Positions 6,485 to 14,014 of a DNA stretch of 28,157 nt are shown here, piece after piece. The notes under the pieces were generated by a model. It was not told where the DNA came from and did not search any database. It saw only the letters and a program-made list of their open reading frames with translations. The translations under genes were made by a program, and so were the position numbers. Source of the stretch: JAKQIM01 sp964633225 (lineage in GTDB: Bacteria; Chloroflexota; Anaerolineae; Anaerolineales; UBA4823). The first letter of the stretch is position 1; each line of letters opens with the position of its first letter. Location: assembly GCA_964633225.1 (NCBI GenBank), contig CAZWFQ010000049.1:1-28157 (forward strand), read 5' to 3'.

Positions 6485-7776
6485 TGGCTGATCTTGTTAC
6501 CATGCCCAAGTTAGGTTTTGATATGGCTGAAGGCACCCTGGTGCGCTGGGTGATTGGCGAAGGCCAGCCCGTGAGCAAGGGGGCTGTATTGGCAGAGATT
6601 GAAACTGATAAGGCCACGGTTGAAGTCGAATCGGTTTACGATGGCTTTGTGCTGAAACACCTGGTGCCGCAGGGCGAAAGTGTGCCAGTTAATACCCCCA
6701 TTGCCGTGGTCGGCGCCGAAGGCGAGAGCGTAGATATCCCCGGCGCAGCCGGAGATGCCGGGCCGGCTGCCAGGCCGGCTGAAAAAGCTGTTTCGGTCAC
6801 CGTGGCAGCAGACCAACCCCCCGCGCTTGTGCCCTCTGTGGCCCAACCTGCCGAGCCGGGTTTGCCGGGCGGGCGGCGCGCCTCTCCGCTTGCGCGGCGC
6901 ATTGCTGCCGAGAAAAACCTGGATCTGAATGCCATTCAGGGCAGCGGTCCGGGCGGGCGCATCACCAAGCGTGATGTCGAGTCCTACCTGGCCCATCCGC
7001 CGGCCCATCCGCCGGCGCTTCCTGCCACCGCTGCTCCGGTTGCCGCGCCTGCTTCGGCCGCACCGCTTGCCTTGCCGGATGCCCTCGAGACGCGCCGCAT
7101 ACCGCTCAGCCGCTTGCGATCCGCGATTGCTCGCCGCATGGTTGAAGCGACTACCCAGGCGCCGCATTTTTATGTGACACACGAGATCGATATGGCAGCC
7201 GCAATGGACCTGAGGAAACAGATCAATGGCTTCTTGCCAGAAGAAGAAAAAATCTCAGTCAACGATTTTATCGTCAAGGCCGCTGCCCTGGCCTTGCGCG
7301 AGATGCCGAACTTGAACGCCTCCATTGACTTGGCGAAAGAAGAGATCGTCCAGCATGGCGCAGTGAACATGGGCGTGGCAGTGGCGTTGGAGAGCGGCCT
7401 GATGACCGTTGTTTGCCGGGATGCCGATCGCAAAGCCCTGCGCCAGATTGCAAATGAACTACGGAGTGTGGTCAATCGGGCGCGGGACGGTAAGGTCCGC
7501 CCGGAGGATATTGAAGGTTCAACATTTACCATCAGCAACCTGGGCATGTTTGATGTGGAGCACTTCACTGCCATCATCAACCCGCCCGAAGCAGGCATCC
7601 TGGCGGTTGGTTCTGTGCGCCAGGTGCCCGTGGTAGTGGATGGCGGACTTGGGGTTGGCACGCGTATGAAGGTCACGCTTTCTGTCGATCATCGCGTCAG
7701 CGATGGGGCCGAGGGCGCCCGATTCTTACAGGTGCTGGCCAAATACCTGGAATCCCCCGTGCGCTTATTGCTTTGA
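6484..7776 (+). CDS. pdhC: Dihydrolipoamide acetyltransferase (PDH E2)
   Basis: 430 aa. Order: one lipoyl domain (1-78) with the lipoyl-lysine K43 in ETDKATVEVES; a Pro/Ala-rich linker; a peripheral-subunit-binding domain (about 130-167, SPLARRIAAEKNLDL and GSGPGGRITKRDVE); a second linker with a duplicated AHPPAHPPA; and the catalytic domain with DHRVSDG (H403, D407). It transfers acetyl from lipoate to CoA and forms the multimeric core. ATG 6484 is chosen over GTG 6481 because AGGAGGTG lies 5 bases upstream; its first base is the last base of the pdhB stop (TGATG). No E3 (lipoamide dehydrogenase) gene lies in the window. Branched-chain or acetoin E2 is possible, but the E1 sequences favour PDH. 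Confidence 0.95.
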   Translation: MADLVTMPKLGFDMAEGTLVRWVIGEGQPVSKGAVLAEIETDKATVEVESVYDGFVLKHLVPQGESVPVNTPIAVVGAEGESVDIPGAAGDAGPAARPAEKAVSVTVAADQPPALVPSVAQPAEPGLPGGRRASPLARRIAAEKNLDLNAIQGSGPGGRITKRDVESYLAHPPAHPPALPATAAPVAAPASAAPLALPDALETRRIPLSRLRSAIARRMVEATTQAPHFYVTHEIDMAAAMDLRKQINGFLPEEEKISVNDFIVKAAALALREMPNLNASIDLAKEEIVQHGAVNMGVAVALESGLMTVVCRDADRKALRQIANELRSVVNRARDGKVRPEDIEGSTFTISNLGMFDVEHFTAIINPPEAGILAVGSVRQVPVVVDGGLGVGTRMKVTLSVDHRVSDGAEGARFLQVLAKYLESPVRLLL

Positions 7777-7833
7777 GCTTGTAACTGCCTGGTGCATTAC
7801 AATTCTGCAAACGACAAGTTTTGTGAATGTGCT

Positions 7834-7859
7834 TTGTGCGTGGCAACACAAGGTATAAT
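7834..7859 (+). promoter_or_regulatory. Promoter of the receiver/GGDEF cluster
   Basis: A perfect -10 TATAAT at 7854-7859. Just upstream is a short inverted repeat, TTGTG (7834-7838) and CACAA (7847-7851), in the -35/spacer area, which could be an operator. No recognisable -35. The first gene follows at 7880 with GGGAGGG (7866-7872) as a strong Shine-Dalgarno. Confidence 0.5.
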
Positions 7860-7879
7860 AATGTTGGGAGGGTAAATCC

Positions 7880-8281
7880 ATGATCTCGCGCACATTCACG
7901 CCGCGCATCCTGGTTGTTGATGACGATCTGGATACGCTGGGTTTGATCCGGATGGTCTTAAAGCGTTCCGGTTACGACGTGACAACTGCCTCGCGCTGGG
8001 AGGAAGTGACTGATCGCCTGGAAATGTCAAAGGAAGCCAACACTCACTTCGATGTGGTCATCTTAGATATCATGATGCCAGGGCATTCGGGTTATGATGT
8101 CTTCCGCGCTATGGAAGTTGTTCTGAACAAAATGCCGCCGGTGATCTTCCTTTCGGCCAAGAACACCGTAGATGCCATGGTAATGGCCAGCGAAATGGGC
8201 GCGGCTAAATATTTGACCAAACCCACAACTCCCGAAAAACTCTTGGATGCAGTGCGTGATGTTTTGAATCGCACGCACTGA
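7880..8281 (+). CDS. Single-domain response regulator (REC only)
   Basis: 133 aa, one CheY-like receiver and no output domain. The acidic pocket is ILVVDDDLDTL, the phospho-acceptor is D63 in VVILDIMMPGHSGYD, the switch Ser is in VIFLSAKN, and the conserved Lys is in LTKPTTP. All residues needed for phosphorylation are present. A strong SD (GGGAGGG) is 7 bases ahead of the ATG. The following gene begins within 16 bases and a REC-GGDEF gene lies just beyond, so it may be a phosphorelay intermediate or control its neighbours by protein contact. No histidine kinase is adjacent; the nearest is at 14015. Confidence 0.92.
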   Translation: MISRTFTPRILVVDDDLDTLGLIRMVLKRSGYDVTTASRWEEVTDRLEMSKEANTHFDVVILDIMMPGHSGYDVFRAMEVVLNKMPPVIFLSAKNTVDAMVMASEMGAAKYLTKPTTPEKLLDAVRDVLNRTH

Positions 8282-8296
8282 TTGAGCAAAGCAGGC

Positions 8297-8863
8297 ATGT
8301 CTTCACCTGATTATGAACTGCGTTATTTCATGGCTGCCTCTGCCAGCCTGGAAGATTATCTACTTTCCAAGGAGTTATACTGGGTTTTACATCTCACGGT
8401 GCCAATCGGCAGCCCACCTTATCCTCCCTTGACCTTGGATGGTTTGTTGTTGGCCCAGGCGCGTTTACAGGGTTACTCGCTTTCTGGCATCCAGCAGTCT
8501 CGTTTTACCAATATCTGTGCCCAGGTGGATGCAATGCGCAGCCGCTGGCGAGTGGCCTGGGAGCAGAAGGCCGCCCGCAGTTTTCGTTCCAGGTTGAACC
8601 TGTGGCGAGATTTCATCGATGAGTACGGCGCCGATCCTGGCGACCATGCTGATCGTTACCCTTATGAGGTCAGGCTGCGTGTGATGCTCCAATTATTGGA
8701 GTATGATGCTCATCCTATGATAACTACCGAGCTGGAATTGCTAGAACATCTTGACAGCCTGTTAAGATCTCGCCTGGTGCCCGGCCAGTTCATTTGGGAT
8801 GCCGAATTGGAAAAAGCTTTTCCAGCAGATGTATATTGGTATTTGTACGGCCTGCTGCCGTAG
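8297..8863 (+). CDS. Hypothetical protein between two receiver genes
   Basis: 188 aa from ATG 8297; a TTG at 8282, immediately after the preceding stop, would add five residues, and neither start has a good Shine-Dalgarno. I do not recognise the family. It is soluble, mostly helical by composition, rich in Leu, Trp, Tyr and Arg, with a motif SLEDYLLSKELYW near the start, PPYPPLTLDGLLLAQARLQGY in the middle and a YWYLYGLLP end. There is no signal peptide or membrane segment. It lies in the same direction as, and closely packed between, a lone receiver and a REC-GGDEF protein, so a signalling-linked role, perhaps partner or adaptor, is an inference from position only. Confidence 0.8.
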   Translation: MSSPDYELRYFMAASASLEDYLLSKELYWVLHLTVPIGSPPYPPLTLDGLLLAQARLQGYSLSGIQQSRFTNICAQVDAMRSRWRVAWEQKAARSFRSRLNLWRDFIDEYGADPGDHADRYPYEVRLRVMLQLLEYDAHPMITTELELLEHLDSLLRSRLVPGQFIWDAELEKAFPADVYWYLYGLLP

Positions 8864-8901
8864 CCGTCATTAGCTGTCCGATCAGAAATGGTCCCTTTAA
8901 T

Positions 8902-9819
8902 ATGAAAGCTTTGATCGTCGACGATGACGAAAATTATCGCCGTTTGTTATCCACACTACTTGAAGGTAGGGGGTATGAGGTTCTTGAGGCTGTGGACGGC
9001 AGCCATGCCTGGCAGTTGTTACAAGAAGAGCCGGTTCCACTGGTGCTGACTGACTGGATGATGCCAGAGATGGATGGTCTGGACTTGATCCAGGCCATTC
9101 GTTCGGCGAATTTTCCATATTACACCTATATCATCCTCTTGACCGCCCGTCAGCGGCGTGGTGATGTGATCAGTGGGTTAGAGTCAGGCACAGACGACTA
9201 CGTGATCAAGCCCTTTGACCTGGCAGAGCTGAAGGCCCGCCTGGGGATCGCTGAACGCATCTTGTCGTTAGAAACGCGCCTGCGGGCAGCGCTGGAAAAG
9301 GCCTCTTATTATGCCACGCGCGATAGCCTGACTGGTGCGCTGAACCGGCGTGCCTTGTACGAATGGGCCGGAAAGACAATGGCTGTCGCCTCGACCGGAC
9401 AGTCTTTCTTGACGGTGATCATGCTGGATATTGATCATTTTAAATGCATCAACGACCAATATGGTCACCTGGTAGGCGATGAGGCCCTGCGGTTGATTGT
9501 TGAGCTAATTGCGCTCAAAAAACGAGCCGGTGATCAAATGGGGCGCTGGGGTGGAGAAGAATTCTTGCTTGTTTTGCCAGATTCTACCCTTGAGGCTGGC
9601 AGGCAGATGGCCGAACGGCTGCGCCAGGCGATCGAAGAAGCCACTTTACCTTTGGCTGGCGGCGGTTCATTCTCTGTGCGGGCTAGCTTTGGTGTGGCCG
9701 GGGCGCAAATATCTGGCGAGGGCCAGGCCCAACTCGACCGTCTGATCTTACAAGCCGATACAGCCCTTTACCAGGCCAAACAAGCAGGCCGAAACCAGGT
9801 ATGCATATACCAGGAATGA
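8902..9819 (+). CDS. Response regulator with diguanylate cyclase domain (REC-GGDEF, PleD-like)
   Basis: 305 aa from ATG 8902. The receiver (1-120) has acidic residues VDDDE, phospho-acceptor D51 in LTDWMMPEMDGL and K103 in IKPFD. A short coiled segment (about 120-140) leads to a GGDEF domain (about 145-305) with GGEEF at 217-221, an intact catalytic motif, and the inhibitory I-site RAGD (208-211) exactly five residues before it. The enzyme should make cyclic di-GMP from two GTP on phosphorylation-driven dimerisation, with product inhibition. A longer reading frame extends to 8794, but that overlaps the previous gene; MKALIVDDD is the standard receiver start, though no clear SD precedes it. 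It starts 38 bases after the hypothetical gene, probably in the same transcript. Confidence 0.94.
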   Translation: MKALIVDDDENYRRLLSTLLEGRGYEVLEAVDGSHAWQLLQEEPVPLVLTDWMMPEMDGLDLIQAIRSANFPYYTYIILLTARQRRGDVISGLESGTDDYVIKPFDLAELKARLGIAERILSLETRLRAALEKASYYATRDSLTGALNRRALYEWAGKTMAVASTGQSFLTVIMLDIDHFKCINDQYGHLVGDEALRLIVELIALKKRAGDQMGRWGGEEFLLVLPDSTLEAGRQMAERLRQAIEEATLPLAGGGSFSVRASFGVAGAQISGEGQAQLDRLILQADTALYQAKQAGRNQVCIYQE

Positions 9820-9860
9820 GCAGGACACAACCCCGAGAGTGATCTGAGGATGTGCTGCGC

Positions 9861-10631
9861 TTATTCTTCTCTTTGGGCACAAAGCAAAAGCGTTTGGATT
9901 AAGTTGCCTGGCTCGCTGGGCGTCAGCGCCAGGATTGGCAATGCCATTTGGTTGGCGATGGGGCCATCCAGTTGGATGGCGTGGATGAGTTCCACCTGCT
10001 CACCAGTGCCAGGCAGCAGCCAGGTGGCGGGTAAATAGCCGATGGCGTTGGCGTTGCTGGCAATTGCATCCAGCATGGCCTGGGGGTTGGCTGCCAGGAA
10101 AATTCCCCCGCTGTTGCTGACCTCTGCTCCATATACTGCACTTTCAAAAACGCGGCGTGGTCCTTCTTGGGCAGCATATGTCCAGGCCTGGATCTCGCTA
10201 TTTGGGCGGTTTGTTTGCCAGATGGTGCTTTCTCCGCTGTAGATGGCTTGCAGATCCTGGCCTGTCATCCTTGCCAACGGGTTATTGATATTCACGATCA
10301 CTGCCAGGGTCTCTTCACTGAGCAGCGTGGCGGAGTAGGACGTCTCGGATACTCCATCCTCCCCTAAAGTCAAGATGATGTCTGCTTCAATCTCTGCCAG
10401 GGGGCGTACATCGGGCTGGGCGTAGAGCGCAATCGACGGCTCACCAGCAGCACAGGCTTCCAGGCGCAATAGCGCTGGCTGTGCTGCTGGCCTGTATGCC
10501 ACCTGGACCGGCTGCAGCGTAGCCGGAGGCTCGGCAGTTGGGGCAGGGCCGCAAGCCGTTCCAAGCAGGCAGAGGAGCCCTAACAGGATGCCTAGCCGCG
10601 GATGACTGTAACCAGAAGGGTGACGGCGCAT
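9861..10631 (-). CDS. Phosphate-binding-like (PstS-type) substrate-binding lipoprotein
   Basis: 256 aa. The N-terminus has a hydrophobic segment, GILLGLLCLLGTAC, with a lipobox-like end and lipidation candidate C27 (position -3 is Gly, slightly atypical). The mature part resembles the PBP-like domain of PstS-type proteins: SEETLAVIVNINNPLARMTGQDLQAIYSGE is the classic V-V-N-x-x-N-P...L-T-x-x-Q-L-x-x-I-F-x-G block. Later come SGGIFLAANPQAMLDAI and NAIGYLP, matching the family's A-IGY strand. The ligand is unknown and no Pst permease is nearby. Its start overlaps the uppP 3' end by 40 bases, unusually long, and no good SD is visible, but no other start keeps the signal peptide. It is probably last in the tgt-uppP transcript. 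Confidence 0.82.
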   Translation of the reverse strand: MRRHPSGYSHPRLGILLGLLCLLGTACGPAPTAEPPATLQPVQVAYRPAAQPALLRLEACAAGEPSIALYAQPDVRPLAEIEADIILTLGEDGVSETSYSATLLSEETLAVIVNINNPLARMTGQDLQAIYSGESTIWQTNRPNSEIQAWTYAAQEGPRRVFESAVYGAEVSNSGGIFLAANPQAMLDAIASNANAIGYLPATWLLPGTGEQVELIHAIQLDGPIANQMALPILALTPSEPGNLIQTLLLCAQREE

Positions 10632-11416
10632 AATCCCACGCAGTAAATCGCAAATCCGTACAAGGGGCGGCGGGTAAGATAGCGCAGCAGCCAGCGGATC
10701 GACAGATACCCTACGACTGCCGCAGTGATAAAGCCGGCTGCCAGGGATGGGATGCGGCTGGCGAAGCCTGGTATTTCGGTCAGATCAAGCACTGCCAGGA
10801 TACCCGCTCCAAGCATGACTGGAACAGACATCAAGAAGGAGAAGCGCGCCGCACTGTTGCGGTCCAGGTTGCGGATCATACCGCCGGTGATGGTGGAACC
10901 TGATCGGGAAACGCCAGGAAAAACTGACAACAGTTGGAAAGCCCCCATCACCAGGGCGTCGATCCAGGTCATCGTTTCCATGCCCCGGTTCCGCTGCCCG
11001 ACGCGTTCGGCGGTCACCAGCAGCGCTGCAGTGACCAGTAAGAATAAAGCGGTTGCAACCGGGTTACCAAAGGCCGCCTCAACCAGATCCTTGATCAATA
11101 ATCCGCCTAGCACGGCTGGCACGGTGGCCAGGATGATATACCAACCCTGGCGTGCCAGGGTGTCTCCAAAGGGCTGTTTGCGCCACAGGGCGCTGAAAAA
11201 GGCTCTGACAATTCCCCACAAGTGATCCCAAAAATAAACGATCACGGCCAATAAGGTGCCGAGCTGAACCAGCACGTCAAAGATAAAAGCATCGTCGGCG
11301 GGTATCTCCCAGCCAAGCAAGTAGGGGGTAATCACCAGGTGGGCTGAGCTGGAAATAGGGAGGAATTCAGTCAAGCCCTGGATGATCCCCAGGATGATGG
11401 ATTGTAAAATGGTCAT
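10592..11416 (-). CDS. uppP: Undecaprenyl-diphosphatase (UppP/BacA)
   Basis: 274 aa from ATG 11416, normal for BacA/UppP. It is an integral membrane protein with about eight hydrophobic segments. The two catalytic motifs are present: GLTEFLPISSSAHL (14-27, with E17) and PGVSRSGSTI (167-176). It dephosphorylates undecaprenyl diphosphate to recycle the lipid carrier for cell-wall and surface glycan synthesis, and overexpression gives bacitracin resistance in other bacteria. The open frame extends upstream to 11620, but that part is antisense-like sequence inside tgt; AAGGAAAG precedes ATG 11416, which overlaps the tgt stop as ATGA, indicating translational coupling. Confidence 0.96.
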   Translation of the reverse strand: MTILQSIILGIIQGLTEFLPISSSAHLVITPYLLGWEIPADDAFIFDVLVQLGTLLAVIVYFWDHLWGIVRAFFSALWRKQPFGDTLARQGWYIILATVPAVLGGLLIKDLVEAAFGNPVATALFLLVTAALLVTAERVGQRNRGMETMTWIDALVMGAFQLLSVFPGVSRSGSTITGGMIRNLDRNSAARFSFLMSVPVMLGAGILAVLDLTEIPGFASRIPSLAAGFITAAVVGYLSIRWLLRYLTRRPLYGFAIYCVGLCAVTLLVTVIRG

Positions 11417-12528
11417 ATCTTTCCTTGTCGTTGAGCAAAAAAGTTGGCTGCGAAGGCTTCCATGCGGCCATCCAGGATGGCCTGGCGGATTTCGCGCATC
11501 AATTGAAGTAAGGTATGCAGGTTGTGGATGGTTAATAGGGTCGAGGCCAGCATCTCTTTGGCTACCACCAGGTGCCGCAGGTAGGCGCGGGAAAAGTGCT
11601 GGCAAGTATAACAGGTGCAATCAGCTGCGATGGGGTTCTCGTCGGCTGCGTGGACGGCGTTGACCAGGTTCAATCGCCCGGTGCGGGTGATGGCAGCATG
11701 GTGGCGGGCCAGGCGGGTTGGTAAGACGCAGTCGAAGATATCAATTCCGCGCAGCACACCGTTGACCAGGTCTTCTGGAGCCCCCACGCCCATCAGGTAG
11801 CGTGGGCGGTCCTCGGGCAAGATGGCGTTGACCACCTCAATCGAGGCGTGCATTTCCTCTTTGGTTTCACCCACCGACAGACCGCCAATGGCATGCCCGG
11901 GGAAACCCAACCCCGCAATGTATTCGGCTGAGCGCTGGCGCAGTTCTGGGAAGATGCCGCCTTGCACGATGCCGAACAAGGCCTGGTCGCTGCGTTGGTG
12001 CGCTCGCAAACAGCGCTCAGCCCAGGCATGGGTGCGTGCCATGGCGCGCTCATTGTAAGCCAGGTCATACGGTGGGGCGCACTCATCAAATGCCATGATG
12101 ATATCCGCCCCCAGGTTTTCCTGGATGGCGATCGATTTCTCAGGTGTCAGGCGGTGGATTGAGCCATCAATGTGGCTTTTGAAGGTCACACCCTCATCGT
12201 CAATCTTGCGGCTGGCTGAAAGTGAGAATACCTGGAAGCCGCCCGAATCAGTCAGCATCGGGCGAGGCCACTGCATAAAACGATGCAGACCGCCCATCTG
12301 CGCCACCAGGGCATCCCCAGGGCGCAGGTACAAGTGGTATGTGTTGGCTAATACCAGGGTGGCCCCCAGCTCTTCTAATTGCGCTGGGGTGGCAGCTTTG
12401 ACTGTGGCCTGGGTCCCCACGGGCGCAAAGAGCGGCGTGGGTAGATCTCCGTGCGGGGTGTGGAAAACCCCAGCGCGGGCCTGGCCGTCACGTGAATAGA
12501 TGTCATATGAAAAGAGGCCGTTTGTCAC
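11413..12528 (-). CDS. tgt: Queuine tRNA-ribosyltransferase (tRNA-guanine transglycosylase)
   Basis: 371 aa. It exchanges the wobble guanine of GUN-anticodon tRNAs for the queuosine precursor. Visible: DSGGFQVFSL (D94, catalytic Asp), GIVQGG, GGLSVGE, the nucleophile D266 in DIFDCVLPTR, and the zinc site C304-x-C306-x-x-C309 with H335. All catalytic and zinc residues are intact, so a bacterial TGT rather than an archaeal or TGTase-like paralogue. The start is GTG 12528: the -10 hexamer is only 8 bases upstream, with no SD, which implies a leaderless mRNA. Its stop overlaps the uppP ATG. Other queuosine genes (queA, queC-F) are not in the window. Confidence 0.96.
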   Translation of the reverse strand: MTNGLFSYDIYSRDGQARAGVFHTPHGDLPTPLFAPVGTQATVKAATPAQLEELGATLVLANTYHLYLRPGDALVAQMGGLHRFMQWPRPMLTDSGGFQVFSLSASRKIDDEGVTFKSHIDGSIHRLTPEKSIAIQENLGADIIMAFDECAPPYDLAYNERAMARTHAWAERCLRAHQRSDQALFGIVQGGIFPELRQRSAEYIAGLGFPGHAIGGLSVGETKEEMHASIEVVNAILPEDRPRYLMGVGAPEDLVNGVLRGIDIFDCVLPTRLARHHAAITRTGRLNLVNAVHAADENPIAADCTCYTCQHFSRAYLRHLVVAKEMLASTLLTIHNLHTLLQLMREIRQAILDGRMEAFAANFFAQRQGKI

Positions 12529-12536
12529 GAAGCTTG

Positions 12537-12545
12537 ATTATAACC
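12537..12545 (-). promoter_or_regulatory. tgt promoter
   Basis: Minus-strand GGTTATAAT with a perfect -10 hexamer (12542-12537). Eight bases separate it from the GTG start of tgt, so the transcript probably begins at or beside the start codon. The expected -35 region falls inside the palindrome at 12546-12570. Confidence 0.55.
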
Positions 12546-12570
12546 TAAAAGCATTGATATAATGCTTTTA
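12546..12570. promoter_or_regulatory. 25-bp palindrome between divergent tgt and aminotransferase promoters
   Basis: A perfect inverted repeat: arms TAAAAGCATT (12546-12555) and AATGCTTTTA (12561-12570) around GATAT. It covers the -10 of the plus-strand promoter and abuts the -10 of the minus-strand tgt promoter. A dimeric repressor here would control both. It lacks the GC-stem and T-run of a terminator. Confidence 0.55.
12555..12563 (+). promoter_or_regulatory. Aminotransferase operon promoter (extended -10)
   Basis: TGATATAAT, an extended -10 with a perfect hexamer at 12558-12563, sitting inside the palindrome. It would give a leader of nearly 120 bases. Confidence 0.55.
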
Positions 12571-12590
12571 TCCGGGACTATTTGATCACC

Positions 12591-12680
12591 ATCCTGTAGG
12601 AAGGATGAACTACCGGAGTTTGTCCAGCGGTTAAAATGCATCCTTTCCGCTTCCAGGCTCCTGCAGGCATAATATAGGAG
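12591..12680 (+). promoter_or_regulatory. Possible structured leader of the aminotransferase mRNA
   Basis: Several pairings are possible. GGAAGGATG (12599-12607) can pair with CATCCTTTCC (12639-12648), with ACCG/CGGT nested inside. Alternatively ATCCT (12591-12595) pairs with AGGAT (12602-12606), which excludes the first. Downstream, CTCCT (12658-12662) is complementary to the Shine-Dalgarno AGGAG (12676-12680). This suggests leader-based control of translation, but matches no riboswitch class I can name. Confidence 0.3.
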
Positions 12681-12687
12681 AGAATAT

Positions 12688-14007
12688 ATGCAAATCTATA
12701 ATCTTCCAGGGCCCAAGGCCAAATCAATCATTGAGCGCGACCAGGCTGTGATTTCACCATCCTACGCACGTTCATACCCCTTTGTGATGGACCATGGTAG
12801 CGGCAGTGTAGTTTGGGATGTGGATGGTAACCGTTTCTTGGATTTTGCAGCCGGCATTGCTGTCAATTCCACTGGTCACAGCCACCCGAAAGTTGTCGAG
12901 GCGATCAAGAAACAGGCTGATAAGTTCTTGCACATCTCGTCGGATTTCTACCACGAAAATTGGGTTGAATTTGGTGAACGTCTGGATGAAATTGCTCCCT
13001 TTAAGGAAGACGCAGTATCATTCATGACAAATTCTGGCACCGAAAGCGTGGAGGCCGCCATCAAGCTGGCCCGCTATCACACTGGCGCCAGCCAGTTTAT
13101 TGGCTTTTTAGGTGCTTTTCATGGGCGCACATTGGGCTCGCTGAGCTTCACCGCCAGCAAGCCGCTTTACCACGAGGGTTTTTATCCCTTAATGAACGGG
13201 GTGGTGCATGCCCCGTATCCCAATCCGTACCGGCCTGTTCTGCTTTCGCAGTCGGGTGAAGACTATGGTGTCACAGTTGTTCGTTACCTGGAAGAACAAG
13301 TATTGGGCAAGCTGCTGCCGGCTGAGGACGTGGCGGGCATCTTGATTGAGCCGATCCAGGGTGAGGGTGGTTATGTGGTTCCTACCCCGGGCTTCTTCCC
13401 AGCCTTGCGTGACTTATGCGATCGGCACGACATCCTGCTCATTGTAGATGAGGTGCAGTCTGGCATGGGCCGCACAGGCAAGTGGTGGGCCATCGAGCAT
13501 TTTGGCGTCGAGCCAGATATTGTTTGTGCAGGCAAGGGGATTGCTTCCGGCCTGCCGTTGGGTGCCATTATTGCTCGCAAAAGCATTGTCACCTGGCCGC
13601 TGGGGTCGCATGGCAACACCTATGGTGGTAACCCCATTGCTTGTGCTTCTGCCCTGGCGACGATGGATTTGATCCGGGATGGTTTCTTGCAGAACGCCAC
13701 AGATGTGGGCGGGTATGCCATGGATGCTCTGAACGAGATCGCTGTTCGGCATCCCAGCATTGGTCAGGTCCGCGGCAAGGGCTTGATGATCGGTGTGGAG
13801 TTTGTCAAGAGTCAACAGACGCGCGAGCCAGACCACGATCTGCGCGAGCGTGTGGTTCAGCACGCTTTTGAGCGTGGTTTATTGACCCTGGGCTGCGGTC
13901 GCAACACCATCCGTATCTCACCACCCTTGAACATCACGCGCAGCGAGATGGATGCTGGGCTCGAAATCTTCGACGAAGCCATCTCTTTGGCTGAGAAGGA
14001 ACTCTAA
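12688..14007 (+). CDS. Class III PLP-dependent aminotransferase (acetylornithine/4-aminobutyrate aminotransferase family)
   Basis: 439 aa. Fold-type I class III enzyme: pyridoxal phosphate lysine K283 in CAGKGIASGLPLG, cofactor Asp D254 in LIVDEVQSGMGRTG, GTESVEAAIKLAR phosphate-binding segment and FHGRTLG. The N-terminus, PGPKAKSIIERD through SPSYARSYPFV and FLDFAAGIAVNSTGHSHP, resembles archaeal and thermophile proteins annotated as acetylornithine or broad-specificity amino-acid aminotransferase/racemase rather than enterobacterial GabT or ArgD. The substrate cannot be fixed by sequence; no arginine or GABA genes are adjacent. AGGAGA precedes the ATG. It sits ahead of a histidine kinase gene, 7 bases away. 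Confidence 0.92.
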   Translation: MQIYNLPGPKAKSIIERDQAVISPSYARSYPFVMDHGSGSVVWDVDGNRFLDFAAGIAVNSTGHSHPKVVEAIKKQADKFLHISSDFYHENWVEFGERLDEIAPFKEDAVSFMTNSGTESVEAAIKLARYHTGASQFIGFLGAFHGRTLGSLSFTASKPLYHEGFYPLMNGVVHAPYPNPYRPVLLSQSGEDYGVTVVRYLEEQVLGKLLPAEDVAGILIEPIQGEGGYVVPTPGFFPALRDLCDRHDILLIVDEVQSGMGRTGKWWAIEHFGVEPDIVCAGKGIASGLPLGAIIARKSIVTWPLGSHGNTYGGNPIACASALATMDLIRDGFLQNATDVGGYAMDALNEIAVRHPSIGQVRGKGLMIGVEFVKSQQTREPDHDLRERVVQHAFERGLLTLGCGRNTIRISPPLNITRSEMDAGLEIFDEAISLAEKEL

Positions 14008-14014
14008 ACCTCGC

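Noticed and set aside
6511..7182. 223-codon minus-strand frame opposite pdhC
   Set aside because: It is the complement of the lipoyl and linker regions of a well-supported E2; no promoter, SD or recognisable domain.
7861..7875. Four-codon ATG-TAA frame before the receiver gene
   Set aside because: It begins one base after the -10 hexamer, so it would not be transcribed; it contains the Shine-Dalgarno of the receiver gene.
8947..8955. Perfect DnaA-box 9-mer TTATCCACA
   Set aside because: It lies inside the receiver domain coding sequence of the GGDEF protein with no cluster of boxes, AT-rich region or dnaA/dnaN genes; not an origin.
11417..11620. N-terminal extension of UppP by 68 residues
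   Set aside because: It lies within tgt, is hydrophilic and Pro-rich unlike any UppP, and the ATG at 11416 has an SD and the ATGA coupling.
12571..12687. Possible tRNA or small RNA gene in the aminotransferase leader
   Set aside because: No acceptor-stem complementarity, no TTC-type T-arm and no anticodon arm; the stems fit an mRNA leader better.
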